Assembly (NCBI RefSeq): GCF_018069755.1
Contig: NZ_JAGQDE010000012.1
Location: 1-64,000 of the forward strand
Direction: 5' to 3'
DNA: 64,000 nucleotides
Source of the DNA: Ideonella aquatica
Lineage (GTDB): Bacteria; Pseudomonadota; Gammaproteobacteria; Burkholderiales; Burkholderiaceae_C
Below are positions 56,285 to 64,000 of the stretch, piece after piece; within the stretch, counting starts at the first letter, position 1; the number at the start of each line of letters is the position of its first letter. The position numbers and the translations under genes were made by a program. The notes under the pieces are model-generated. The model saw only the letters and a program-made list of their open reading frames with translations, did not search any database and was not told the DNA's origin.

Positions 56285-57508
56285 TCAGTCGTCGTGCGCC
56301 AGCGTGACGTGCAGCACGTCGATGTCGCCCTGGGTGAAGCCGGCCTCGCAGTAGGCGAGGTAGAACTCCCAGGTGCGCTGGAAGCGCTCGTCGAAGCCCA
56401 GGCCGGCGGCCTCGGCGCGCCTGGCCAGGAAGCGCTCGCGCCACAGCGCGCAGGTGCGGGCGTAGTCGGGGCCGAAGGCCATCGCGTCGACCACCTTCAG
56501 GCCGGCCGCAGCGGCTTCGCGGCGGATGGCTTCGGGGCTGGGCAGGCAGCCGCCGGGGAAGATGTACTGCTGGATGAAGTCGGTGCCCTGCAGGTAGCGC
56601 TCGAACAACTCGTCGCGGATCACGATGCTTTGCAGGCAGACCCGGCCGCCCGGCGCCAGCAGCTTCTTCAGGCTGCGGAAGTAGGTGGGCCACCATTCGC
56701 GGCCCACGGCCTCGATCATCTCGACCGAGCAGATCGCGTCGTACGGGCCGTCGGCAATGTCGCGGTAGTCCTGCAGACGCAGGTCGGCCTGCAGACCGGC
56801 CTTGGCCAGGCGCTCGCGTGCCCAGGCCAACTGCTCGGTGGACAGCGTCACGCCGGTGAGCTGCGCCCCGGCGCTGGCGGCCGCTTCGGCCAGCGCGCCC
56901 CAGCCGCAGCCGATCTCCAGCACGCGCGAGCCGGGCTGCACGCGGGCCTGCTGCAGCACGCGCTGGACCTTGGCGTGCTGGGCCTCGGGCAGCTTGCGCT
57001 GGGCGTCGCCGGCAAACCAGGCGGACGAATAGTTCATCGTCTCGTCCAGCCACAGGCGGTAGAAGTCGTTGCCCAGGTCGTAGTGGGCATGGATGTTCTT
57101 GCGGCTGTTGGCGCGGGTGTTGCGGCGCATCAGGTGGCGCAGGCGGTAGGCCAGCCGACCCCACCAGCGGCCGAAGATCGCCTCGTCGAGCACCGGCCGG
57201 TTGGCGGCCAGCACGCGCAGCAGCACGGGCAGATCGGGCGTGCTCCAGCGGCCGTCGATCCAGGCCTCGGCAAAGCCGATGTCGCCGGACTTCAGCGCGG
57301 CCGAGAACGGTGTCCAGTCATGCAGGTGCAACTGGGCGTGCAGCGGCGCGTCATGCGCGCCGAAGTGCTGCACCGCGCCGCCGGGCAACTGCAGCGTGAG
57401 CTGGCCGTGTTGCAGGCCGCCCAGCAGACGCAGCACGGTGCGGGCGGCGGCAGGGGTGTCGCCGGGCAGCGCCAGGGACAGCGGGGAGCGCAGGGTGCGG
57501 GTGTTCAT
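56285..57508 (-). CDS. Cyclopropane-fatty-acid-synthase-like methyltransferase
   Basis: The 407-residue SAM-dependent enzyme modifies unsaturated acyl chains of membrane phospholipids. It has HYDLGNDFYRLWLDETMNYSSAWFAGD, the SAM site VLEIGCGWGALAEAAA (near residue 198), CSVEMIEAVGREWW, and IQQYIFPGGCLPS. The length is typical. Its setting next to a flavin oxidoreductase and DUF1365 resembles gene sets linked to furan fatty acids and the singlet oxygen response. It may therefore add the methyl group of such lipids rather than form cyclopropane rings; this is inference. Confidence 0.93.
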   Translation of the reverse strand: MNTRTLRSPLSLALPGDTPAAARTVLRLLGGLQHGQLTLQLPGGAVQHFGAHDAPLHAQLHLHDWTPFSAALKSGDIGFAEAWIDGRWSTPDLPVLLRVLAANRPVLDEAIFGRWWGRLAYRLRHLMRRNTRANSRKNIHAHYDLGNDFYRLWLDETMNYSSAWFAGDAQRKLPEAQHAKVQRVLQQARVQPGSRVLEIGCGWGALAEAAASAGAQLTGVTLSTEQLAWARERLAKAGLQADLRLQDYRDIADGPYDAICSVEMIEAVGREWWPTYFRSLKKLLAPGGRVCLQSIVIRDELFERYLQGTDFIQQYIFPGGCLPSPEAIRREAAAAGLKVVDAMAFGPDYARTCALWRERFLARRAEAAGLGFDERFQRTWEFYLAYCEAGFTQGDIDVLHVTLAHDD

Positions 57509-57532
57509 CGGGGGCCTCTCGATGACAAGGGG

Positions 57533-58300
57533 TCAGCGGGTGACGAAGCGCGCCGGCGGCGCGGGCTTGGAGCGAAAACCAGTGCGCCGCCACCACAGGC
57601 CCAGGGCCTGCCAGTGGATGCGCCAGACGATGCCCAGCGTCAACATCGGGTGGCGCAGCCAGGCGCGGCGCAGTGCGGCGGGGGTGACGGCTTCGAGCGC
57701 GCCGCTCCAGCTGGTCTGCAGCAGCGCGCCGTGCGGGTCATCGTGGTCGACACGCACCACCACGCGCGGGGCCTCGCCCGGGCGCTGGGCGCGCAGCAGG
57801 CGGAAGCGGTAGCTGCCGGCCACATCGCAGAAGGGCGAGACATGGAAGACCTTGTCGGCGCGCAGCTCCTGGCCTTCGCGCGGGTCGTCCAGCAGGTAGC
57901 AATGGCGCTCGCCGAAGGTGTTGTTGACCTCGGCCACCACGGCGCGCAGCGTGCCGTCGGCGCGCTCGCACCACCAGAAGCTGACCGGCTTGAAGGTGTG
58001 GCCCAGCACGCGCGGGAAGCACTGCAGCCAGATCTCGCCGTCGGCGTCGGTGATGCCTTCGCTGCGCAGCAGCTCGTCCAGCCAGGCCAGCGCGCCGCCA
58101 TCCTGCGGGCCGCGGCCGTCGCCGTGGTCGCGGTCCCAGAAGGCGATCGGCGCCCAGCGGTTGCGCGGCAGCGCACCGGGCTGCTGTTGCAGGCTGCGCA
58201 TCGGCAGCATCAGGAAGGCGCTGGGGTAGGCAAAGGCATGCCGCTGCGGGCGCAGCCGCGTGTGCCGCACCTGGCCAAAGCCCAGCTGGGCGGTGTTCAC
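57533..58300 (-). CDS. DUF1365 family protein
   Basis: The 255-residue protein has the DUF1365 signatures: GQVRHTRLRPQRHAFAYPSAFLMLPM, FWDRDHGDG, GEIWLQCFPRVLGHTFKPVSFWWCERADGTLRAVVAEVNNTFGERHCYLL and KVFHVSPFCDVAGSYRFR. The biochemical role is unassigned, though it almost always travels with the flavoprotein and methyltransferase found on either side here. Its ATG overlaps the flavoprotein stop by 4 bp. Confidence 0.92.
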   Translation of the reverse strand: MNTAQLGFGQVRHTRLRPQRHAFAYPSAFLMLPMRSLQQQPGALPRNRWAPIAFWDRDHGDGRGPQDGGALAWLDELLRSEGITDADGEIWLQCFPRVLGHTFKPVSFWWCERADGTLRAVVAEVNNTFGERHCYLLDDPREGQELRADKVFHVSPFCDVAGSYRFRLLRAQRPGEAPRVVVRVDHDDPHGALLQTSWSGALEAVTPAALRRAWLRHPMLTLGIVWRIHWQALGLWWRRTGFRSKPAPPARFVTR

Positions 58301-59598
58301 GCGGCCTCCAGCGCGCGCGGCGGCTGCTCGGCGATGCGCAGCGCCAGCGCCTCGGCCACGCGCTGGCCGGCGGCCAGGCCGTCCTCATGGAAGCCGTAGC
58401 CGGCCCAGGCGCCGCAGAACCAGGTGTGGTGCTGGCCCTGCAGCGCGGGCAGGCGACGCTGGGCGTCGATCGCGGCCTGGTCGAACACCGGGTGGGCCAC
58501 ATCAAATTCGCCCAGCACATGCTGTGGGGCGATCGGCCGCAGCGGGTTCAGCGAGACCACCACCGGCTGCGCCCAGGGCAGCGGCTGCAGGCGGTTGATC
58601 AGGTAGTGCAGGCAGACCTCGCGCGTGCCCTGGCCGGCACTCTCAAAGTTCCACGCCGCCCAGGCGGCGGGGCGGCTGGGCAGCACCGAGGCGTCGGTGT
58701 GCAGCACGGCGCGGTTGGGCTGGGTGCGGATGGCGCCCAGCACCGAGCGCTCGAGCGTGTCGGCCTGCTCGCCCAGCAGCGCCAGCGCTTGCGGGGCGTG
58801 GGTGGCCAGCACCACCTCGTCGAAGGCCTCGCTGCCCTGGTCGGTGTGCACCCGCACGCCGCCGGGCAGGCGCTGGATCGCGCGCACGGGGGTGTTCAGG
58901 CGCGCATCGGTCAGGCCGGCGATGATGCGGCGCACGTACTCACGCGAGCCCCCCCGCACGGTGTACCACTGCGGCCGGTCGGCCACCTGCAGCAGGCCGT
59001 GGTTGTGGCAGAAGCGGATCATCGTGGCCACCGGGAAGCGCAGCATCTGGTCGGTGGGGCAGCTCCAGATGCAGGCCAGCATCGGCAGCAGGTAGTGCTC
59101 GCGCAGCGCGGCGCCGAAGCGGTGGCGGTCCAGGAAGTCCTGCAGCGGCTCCTGCAGCGCGGCCTCTTCGCCGCTGTCGGCCAGGCGGGTACACAGGTGG
59201 TTGAAGCGCAGCAGATCGCCCAACATGCCCCAGAAGCGCGGGCGCAGCAGGTTGCTGCGCTGGGCGAAGACGGTTGAAAGTGAGTGGCCGCTCCACTCCA
59301 GCGTGCCCTGCGCCGTGGGCGCCTGCACCGAGAAGGACATGTCCGACGGCGCGGTGGGCACGTCCAGCGTGTCGAACAGGCGCAGCAGGCGCGGGTAGGT
59401 GCGGTAGTTGAACACCAGGAAGCCGGTGTCCACGCCGTGGGTGAGTGGGCCCTGGGGCGCGGGCAGCGTCACGTCGACGGTGTGCGCGTGGCCACCAAAA
59501 TGCGCGCCGGCCTCGTAGAGCGTCAGCTCGGCCTGGCCACGCAGCGCGTGGGCGACAGCGAGGCCGGAGATGCCGGAGCCGACGATGGCGATTCTCAT
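58297..59598 (-). CDS. FAD-dependent amine-oxidase-like protein
   Basis: The 433-residue flavoprotein from ATG 59598 begins with the dinucleotide-binding motif IAIVGSGISGLAVAHAL and the second FAD contact YEAGAHFGGHAHTVDV. VDTGFLVFNYRTYPRLLRLFDTLDVP, GGSREYVRRI and WFCGAWAGYGFHEDGL complete the family pattern. It is the first gene of the long minus-strand operon, behind the operator array shared with the MerR-type regulator. In comparable clusters it is proposed to desaturate or oxidise acyl chains; substrate assignment here is inference. Confidence 0.9.
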   Translation of the reverse strand: MRIAIVGSGISGLAVAHALRGQAELTLYEAGAHFGGHAHTVDVTLPAPQGPLTHGVDTGFLVFNYRTYPRLLRLFDTLDVPTAPSDMSFSVQAPTAQGTLEWSGHSLSTVFAQRSNLLRPRFWGMLGDLLRFNHLCTRLADSGEEAALQEPLQDFLDRHRFGAALREHYLLPMLACIWSCPTDQMLRFPVATMIRFCHNHGLLQVADRPQWYTVRGGSREYVRRIIAGLTDARLNTPVRAIQRLPGGVRVHTDQGSEAFDEVVLATHAPQALALLGEQADTLERSVLGAIRTQPNRAVLHTDASVLPSRPAAWAAWNFESAGQGTREVCLHYLINRLQPLPWAQPVVVSLNPLRPIAPQHVLGEFDVAHPVFDQAAIDAQRRLPALQGQHHTWFCGAWAGYGFHEDGLAAGQRVAEALALRIAEQPPRALEAA

Positions 59599-59645
59599 GT
59601 GCAGACCTTCGAGGTGGAGGGGTAGACGGACCGGCCGGGCGCTGA

Positions 59646-59692
59646 TTTGTCGTGGACAGTATCCAACAAATGACCGTTTTGTCCACGACAAA
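59646..59692. promoter_or_regulatory. 13-bp perfect inverted repeat at the light-operon promoter
   Basis: TTTGTCGTGGACA (59646-59658) and TGTCCACGACAAA (59680-59692) are exact reverse complements with a 21-bp spacer. Each arm also contains the small palindrome TGTC-GTG-GACA or its complement. The arms cover the -10 and -35 of the minus-strand promoter, so a bound regulator would block it. The MerR-type B12 protein encoded next to it is the probable ligand. Confidence 0.68.
59658..59685 (-). promoter_or_regulatory. Sigma70-like promoter of the flavoprotein operon
   Basis: On the minus strand TGGACA (59685-59680, 5 of 6 with TTGACA) is followed after 16 bp by GATACT (59663-59658). This is 60 bp upstream of the flavoprotein start and lies exactly between the arms of the 13-bp inverted repeat. 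Confidence 0.45.
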
Positions 59693-59704
59693 GTGGTCTT
59701 TCCC

Positions 59705-59734
59705 TTGTCGGTGTCGAGGTTTGGACTCGACAAT
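59705..59734 (+). promoter_or_regulatory. Second TTGTCG operator and regulator promoter
   Basis: TGTCGAG (59712-59718) and CTCGACA (59726-59732) form a perfect 7-bp inverted repeat with a 7-bp spacer, nested in TTGTCG (59705) and CGACAA (59728). TTGTCG and GACAAT are 18 bp apart and could be the -35 and -10 of the MerR-type gene, which suggests autoregulation. Confidence 0.45.
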
Positions 59735-59808
59735 GCGCTCATGCAGAGCCTTTCTGTCCAGGCGCGTGAACGCGCTGCCGCCCCACCGGGCCGGCGGCAG
59801 GAGCGGGC

Positions 59809-60744
59809 ATGAGCGACGCCCGCCACGGCATTGCCGACATCGAGCGCGAGACCGGCCTGGGCAAGGACACGCTGCGCGTTTGGGAGCGTCGCTATGGCTT
59901 TCCCTCGCCCGAGCGCGACGCCCAGGGCGAGCGCCGCTATGACGACGGCCAGCTGCACCGCCTGCGCCTGATCCGCCGCCTGCTGGACGCCGGCCACCGG
60001 CCCGGCCAGGTCGTGCCGCTGCCCACCGAGGCGCTGGTGGCCCTGGGCAGCCAGGCGCCGGCCGGCCGCCGGCCGCGGGCGCGCCATGCCCAGACGGCGC
60101 AGGGCGTGTCCGGGCTGGATCCGCAGTGGCTGGCCCTGGTGCGCGAGCACCGTCTGGACGCGCTGCTGGCCGGCCTGCGCCAGCAGTGGTTGGCGCGCGG
60201 CCTGGTGGCCACGCTGGAAGAGGTGGTGGCGCCGCTGGCGGCGCAGGTGGGCGCGGCCTGGGCCCAGGGCGAGCTGTCGGTTTACCAGGAACACCTGTTC
60301 AGCGAGGCGGTGGAGGCTGCGCTGCGCGAGGCCACTGCCGCGCTTTCGCCCGGCACCGCGCCGCCACTGCGGCCGCCGCGCGTGCTGCTGACCACGCTGG
60401 CCGGCGAGCTGCACACGCTGGGCCTGCTGATGGCCCAGGCGGTGCTGGCGCTGGAGCGCTGCGACACCGTGATGCTGGGCCCCAACACCCCGGTCGACGA
60501 GATCGCTGCGGCTGCTGCGCGCCTGCAGGTGGACGCGGTGGGCCTGGGCACCAGCAGCCATGTGCTGCCGCGAACGCTGCGTGCCGACCTGGAACGCCTG
60601 CGCGCCGCGCTGCCGCCCGCGGTGGCGCTGTGGGTGGGCGGGCCGGCGCAGGCGGCGCTGGGGCGCACGCCACCCCCTGGCATCCAGTGGGTGGGCCGCG
60701 TCGGGGGGCTGCAGGCGCTGGTGGAGTCCTGGCGCGGCACCTGA
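59809..60744 (+). CDS. MerR-type regulator with B12-binding domain (LitR/CarH-like)
   Basis: The 311-residue protein has an N-terminal MerR helix-turn-helix (HGIADIERETGLGKDTLRVWERRYGFPSPERDAQGERRYD). It then has a helical B12-binding cap (Trp151, and Glu161-His162 in SVYQEHLFSEA) and a cobalamin-binding Rossmann domain with the ExHxxG motif (Glu200, His202 in GELHTLG), giving the lower axial histidine. This is the architecture of CarH/LitR light sensors, which use adenosylcobalamin and release DNA on illumination. It is divergent from the lipid-modification operon and shares operator-like repeats with it. Residue-level photochemistry cannot be confirmed from sequence. Confidence 0.9.
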   Translation: MSDARHGIADIERETGLGKDTLRVWERRYGFPSPERDAQGERRYDDGQLHRLRLIRRLLDAGHRPGQVVPLPTEALVALGSQAPAGRRPRARHAQTAQGVSGLDPQWLALVREHRLDALLAGLRQQWLARGLVATLEEVVAPLAAQVGAAWAQGELSVYQEHLFSEAVEAALREATAALSPGTAPPLRPPRVLLTTLAGELHTLGLLMAQAVLALERCDTVMLGPNTPVDEIAAAAARLQVDAVGLGTSSHVLPRTLRADLERLRAALPPAVALWVGGPAQAALGRTPPPGIQWVGRVGGLQALVESWRGT

Positions 60745-60806
60745 TCTGTCTCAAGCAAACAGCCGGCGGGCCGATGTATCACCGAGATACCCGCTCGTTA
60801 AGGCCG

Positions 60807-61934
60807 ATGTCCAGCAGTCTTCAGCCCCACGTCCCTGCGTGCCAGCCCTGGCTGGCTTGGCTGTGGGCCGGCGCCCGCGGCGGTGCCAGTGTGACGATGC
60901 AGCGCAAGATCATCCAGGTCAACCTGGGCGCTGCCGGCGTGCTGCTGACGGTGCTGAGCTACTTCGTCTACTACCAGTGGAGCGGCAACTCGGCGCTGGT
61001 GCGCACGGGCTGGGCGCAACTGCCCTTCGGGCTGGCGTCGGTGCTGGTGTGGCGGCTCAACGCCCGCGGCCACGACGTCTGGGCGCGCTGGGCGGTCTTC
61101 GGTCTGGCGGTGGGGGGCACCTTGGCCGCCATCCTGGCCGGTCTGGGCTCGGCGCTGGGGGCGCAGGTCTACTTTCTGCTGTTCGCGGTGCTGACGCTGG
61201 CCTTCTTTCCCCTGACGCAGTGGCGCTCAGCGCTGCTGTTGTCCACCTTGAACGCGACGCTGTTCTTTGCCTTCGAGCGCTGGGGCTGGCCGGCGCACCC
61301 GGCGCTGTTCGAGCTGCCCGAGACCACGCGCCAGTGGCTGTCGTCCTCGCTGGTGGCCGGCTGCATCGCGGTGGCGATGGCCCTGACGGCGATCAGCGAA
61401 TGGGCTGCCGACCTGAACGAGCAGCGCCTGCTGGAACTGGCCGGCACCGATGTGCTGACCGGCCTGCGCAACCGGCGCGCACTGCTGCAGTCCTTGGCGG
61501 GCGAGGTGGCGCTGGCCCGGCGCAGCCAGCGCCCGCTGTGCCTGGCGGTGCTGGACCTGGACCACTTCAAGAGCATCAATGACCAGCATGGCCACGCCGC
61601 GGGTGACCAGGTGCTGCGCGAGTTCTCGGCGCTGATGCGCAGCGAGCTGCGCGCCTACGACACCTGCGGCCGCCTGGGCGGCGAGGAGTTCGTGGTGCTG
61701 ATGCCCGACACCGACCTGGCGCAGGCGCTGGCCAGCATCGACCGCCTGCGCGCCACACTGGCGCACAGGCCGCTGGCCTGGATCGATGAGTCGGTGGAGC
61801 TCACCGTCAGCGCCGGCGTGGCCAGTCTGGCCGACACCAGCGATGCCGACGGCGCCAGCCTGCTGCGCGCTGCCGATGAGGCGCTCTACCAGGCCAAGCG
61901 CGACGGCCGCAACCGGGTCAGAACCGCGTCGTGA
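60807..61934 (+). CDS. Membrane diguanylate cyclase (GGDEF)
   Basis: This enzyme makes the second messenger cyclic di-GMP from GTP. The start is uncertain among ATGs at 60774, 60807 and 60897; 60807 has AAGG close upstream. The product of about 375 residues has six or so membrane segments (MASE-like sensor region), then a GGDEF domain with DVLTGLRNRRALL, DLDHFKSINDQHGHAAGD and the active motif GGEEF. RAYD lies five residues before GGEEF and is the inhibitory I-site (RxxD), so product feedback is expected. No EAL domain is present. It follows the MerR gene by 62 bp and overlaps the convergent downstream gene. Confidence 0.9.
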   Translation: MSSSLQPHVPACQPWLAWLWAGARGGASVTMQRKIIQVNLGAAGVLLTVLSYFVYYQWSGNSALVRTGWAQLPFGLASVLVWRLNARGHDVWARWAVFGLAVGGTLAAILAGLGSALGAQVYFLLFAVLTLAFFPLTQWRSALLLSTLNATLFFAFERWGWPAHPALFELPETTRQWLSSSLVAGCIAVAMALTAISEWAADLNEQRLLELAGTDVLTGLRNRRALLQSLAGEVALARRSQRPLCLAVLDLDHFKSINDQHGHAAGDQVLREFSALMRSELRAYDTCGRLGGEEFVVLMPDTDLAQALASIDRLRATLAHRPLAWIDESVELTVSAGVASLADTSDADGASLLRAADEALYQAKRDGRNRVRTAS

Positions 61935-63186
61935 CCGCGCCGGTGACGCGGTAGCCGCTGTCCACCAGCGGCAGCCAGCGCCACTTGTCGAAAGTGGTGC
62001 AGGGGTGCGAGATGCCCAGGCCTACCAGGTCGCCCACGCGTGGCGCTGCCTCGGCTGCGCTGGCGTCGAAGCGCAGGTAGGCGTGCTGGTCGTTCAGACG
62101 GCTGATCTGCCAGTGCGCGGGCGCGGCCTGGGTGACGGCGTCGCCCACCCGGGCACGCCACAGCGGCAGCGGCAGGTCCATGTCGAAGGACACATCGCGC
62201 TTGCCGCAGCCCAGCAGCGCCAGCCCCGGCTCGGGTACCGATTGCACCGCGGCCAGCACCTCCAGCGCCGGTTGCAGCGTGGCCGTCTGGCGCAGCCGCA
62301 GGCCCAGACACTGCAGGTGGCGGTGGTAGTGCAACTGATCGTGCGTCAGGTAGCAGCCCGAGCGCAGCACGCCGCGCACCGGCACGCCCAGCTCAGGCTG
62401 CAGCCGCGCCGACACCAGATCGAACACCGAGGAGCCGCCGGCGCTCAGGATCAGCGGCTCGTCGCCGCTGTCAAAGGCCTGCTCGGCCAGCAGCGCACGG
62501 GCCAGCGCGTCCAGACGGTCCATCAGCGCGTTCACCGCCGGCACATCGATCGCGTCGTTGCAGGTGGCCAGCGCGCCCTCGTAGCACTCCAGGCCAGCCA
62601 GGCGCAGCGCCGGGCTGGCGGCGATGCGCTGTCCCAGCGCCAGCGCCTCGTCATGGCCGCGCGTGCCGGTGCGCTGGCCGGCCAGGCCCAGCTCCAGCAG
62701 CACGTCAAAGCGCCGCGCGGTGCCGCGCGCCGCCTGCCAGGCCTCGATCAGCGCCACCTGCGCGATTGAGTCCACCAGGAACCACAGGCGCAGCCCGGGG
62801 TCGCGATCGAGCAGTCCAGACAGCGTGTCCAGCTCGGCCGCCTGCACCACCTGGTTGGCGATGATGATCCGCGGCATGCCGTGCCGCGCCGCCTGTGCCG
62901 CCTGCCAGGCGGTGGCCACGCTCAGGCCCCAGGCGCCGGCCTCGCGCTGCAGCGCCCACAGCTCGGGCGACATGCTGGTCTTGCCATGCGGCGCCAGGCT
63001 CAGACCGCGCTCGGCGCAAAAGTCGCGCATCCAGGCCAGGTTGTGGCGCAGCGCGTCCTCGCGCAGCACCGCCAGCGGCAGCGCCAGGTCGCCGCGCAGC
63101 AGCTGCCAGCCCTGGGCGCCGATGGCCGACAGCGGCAGCGGCGGGTGCAGCGGCGGGAAGCCCTTGAAGTCGTGGTCGATCAGCAT
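61918..63186 (-). CDS. D-serine-dehydratase-like PLP enzyme
   Basis: The 422-residue protein has an alanine-racemase-type barrel with the PLP lysine Lys69 in LSLAPHGKTSMSPEL. The C-terminal D-serine-dehydratase-like domain ends in GISHPCTTFDKWR, whose His and Cys are the zinc ligands in that family. Likely substrates are D-serine, D-threonine or related hydroxy amino acids, giving a keto acid and ammonia. It overlaps the diguanylate cyclase end by 17 bp (convergent). Confidence 0.87.
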   Translation of the reverse strand: MLIDHDFKGFPPLHPPLPLSAIGAQGWQLLRGDLALPLAVLREDALRHNLAWMRDFCAERGLSLAPHGKTSMSPELWALQREAGAWGLSVATAWQAAQAARHGMPRIIIANQVVQAAELDTLSGLLDRDPGLRLWFLVDSIAQVALIEAWQAARGTARRFDVLLELGLAGQRTGTRGHDEALALGQRIAASPALRLAGLECYEGALATCNDAIDVPAVNALMDRLDALARALLAEQAFDSGDEPLILSAGGSSVFDLVSARLQPELGVPVRGVLRSGCYLTHDQLHYHRHLQCLGLRLRQTATLQPALEVLAAVQSVPEPGLALLGCGKRDVSFDMDLPLPLWRARVGDAVTQAAPAHWQISRLNDQHAYLRFDASAAEAAPRVGDLVGLGISHPCTTFDKWRWLPLVDSGYRVTGAVTTRF

Positions 63187-63243
63187 CGCCCGATCGTAGC
63201 GGTGCGCGGGCGATGCATGGCCCCGGCAGACGGCCTCGGTGAA

Positions 63244-64000
63244 TCAGCCCGAGGCGTCGCCAGCCAGCGCCGTTGCGCGCAGCAGCGCCGTGTGCACGGC
63301 CGGCTGATCGGGCAGCAGATCGTGTGCCACCTGCAGCAGCGGCCGGGCCAGTGCCCCATCACCGCGCAGCAGCAGGGAACTGCCGCGGGCGAAGGCCTCC
63401 AGGGCGAAGGGGTCGGGCGACAGTGCCACCAGCCGGATATCGCTGCCCGGGCACAGCGCCGTGTGCACGCTGTGCGCCCAGCGCGTGCACAGCATGTCCC
63501 AGCGCGGCTCGCACATGCTGTCGGTGTGCAGCACCCGGCCATCGGCGGACACCAGTTGGCTGTGCAGCCCCAGCGCGCCGCTGTGCCGGACCAGACAGCC
63601 CTGCAGCACCCCGTCCAGGCCGAGCGATGCCGGTACCGGTTCGGCAGGCGCCAGTGGTGGGCCGGGACCGAACAGTGCCAGTCTCGGCTCGGCCTCGAGC
63701 ATCTGGTGCAGCAGCGCCGGCAGGCCCAGGCTGAGCCACTGCAGGCTGTCATCGCCAGTCCGGTTCAGGCAGGGCATCAGACCCAGCCGCAGGCCGACCG
63801 GGTCGGGGCGGTGGGGCGCCCGTGGGGCCTGTGGCAGGCCTTCGCGCACCTCCCCCAGGAAACGGTAACCGACGCCGCGCACACTGCGAATCCAGGGCTG
63901 CGCGGGGTCCTCCTCGAGCGCCGCGCGCAGCTTGAGCACCGCCTGCGGCAGCACGCCCGGTGTGGTCACGCGCCCGGCCCACACCCTGCTCAGGATCTCC
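63244..64000 (-). CDS. Winged-helix regulator, N-terminus outside window
   Basis: The frame is open to the window end, so the start is missing. The visible part begins within an OmpR-type winged helix (EILSRVWAGRVTTPGVLPQAVLKLRAALEEDPAQPWIRSVRGVGYRFLGEV). About 200 residues of an unrecognised C-terminal domain follow, without membrane segments and with several Cys and Trp (SMCEPRWDMLCTRWAHSVHTALCPG). The order DNA-binding domain first then sensor resembles CadC-like or SARP-like regulators rather than response regulators. It lies 57 bp upstream of the PLP enzyme gene on the same strand. Confidence 0.75.
   Translation of the reverse strand, partial: EILSRVWAGRVTTPGVLPQAVLKLRAALEEDPAQPWIRSVRGVGYRFLGEVREGLPQAPRAPHRPDPVGLRLGLMPCLNRTGDDSLQWLSLGLPALLHQMLEAEPRLALFGPGPPLAPAEPVPASLGLDGVLQGCLVRHSGALGLHSQLVSADGRVLHTDSMCEPRWDMLCTRWAHSVHTALCPGSDIRLVALSPDPFALEAFARGSSLLLRGDGALARPLLQVAHDLLPDQPAVHTALLRATALAGDASG

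Noticed and set aside
59745-59812. Possible leader peptide in front of the MerR-type gene
   Set aside because: The short frame from ATG 59741-59745 has no ribosome binding site and overlaps the operator region; nothing supports translation.

Overview
The window is very GC-rich, gene-dense chromosomal DNA from a betaproteobacterium, most likely a Burkholderiales member of the Rubrivivax/Leptothrix/Ideonella/Roseateles kind. This rests on recognisable families: a Gsp type II secretion locus, Bug-type (TctC) solute receptors, malonyl-CoA synthetase, polyhydroxybutyrate (PHB) hydrolases, a double-length UvrA, and a cytochrome cd1 denitrification cluster with a fused nirDL. I see no rRNA, tRNA, CRISPR array, insertion sequence or prophage. 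No gene-free stretch exceeds about 230 bp.

Layout. 1-4970: type II secretion genes gspG-H-I-J-K-L on the minus strand, divergent from a short gspC. 4993-9098: an unrecognised exported protein, a patatin-like phospholipase coupled to an OmpA-type lipoprotein, and a secreted M14 carboxypeptidase. 9170-14500: malonyl-CoA synthetase, an enoyl-CoA hydratase-like protein and a Bug receptor, divergent from a PAS-sigma54 activator followed by a MAPEG membrane protein; an imperfect palindrome lies between the divergent units. 14576-23662: one operon holding an ABC solute receptor, a secreted PHB depolymerase, LivG/F/H/M-type ABC subunits, a 3-hydroxybutyrate-oligomer hydrolase and an alpha/beta hydrolase, read here as a PHB scavenging locus.

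23891-32466 is the least ordinary part. Two homologous divergent pairs, each made of a HAF-repeat secreted protein and a small secreted protein of unknown function, flank a two-component system, a GlcG/HbpS-type heme-binding protein, an ankyrin protein, an orphan receptor and a YXWGXW lipoprotein. The second HAF gene is decaying (in-frame TAG, no good start). 32633-42471: tandem UvrA, then a lipoprotein solute receptor overlapping a large hybrid sensor kinase.

42502-51097: the denitrification block. nirS, a c-type cytochrome, nirC, nirF, nirDL, nirG, nirH and nirJ run on the minus strand; nirE and a nitroreductase run divergently. A perfect FNR/DNR-like palindrome sits between nirS and nirE. 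51098-60744: a long minus-strand operon (flavoprotein, DUF1365, cyclopropane-synthase-like methyltransferase, chalcone-isomerase-like, transporter, DUF3833, short-chain dehydrogenase, NTF2-like, Cho nuclease, possibly TerC) diverges from a MerR regulator carrying a B12-binding domain (LitR/CarH type). Their shared promoter has a 13-bp perfect inverted repeat and further TTGTCG half-sites. This is read as a light/singlet-oxygen response operon. 60807-64000: a diguanylate cyclase, a D-serine-dehydratase-like PLP enzyme, and a winged-helix regulator cut off by the window end.
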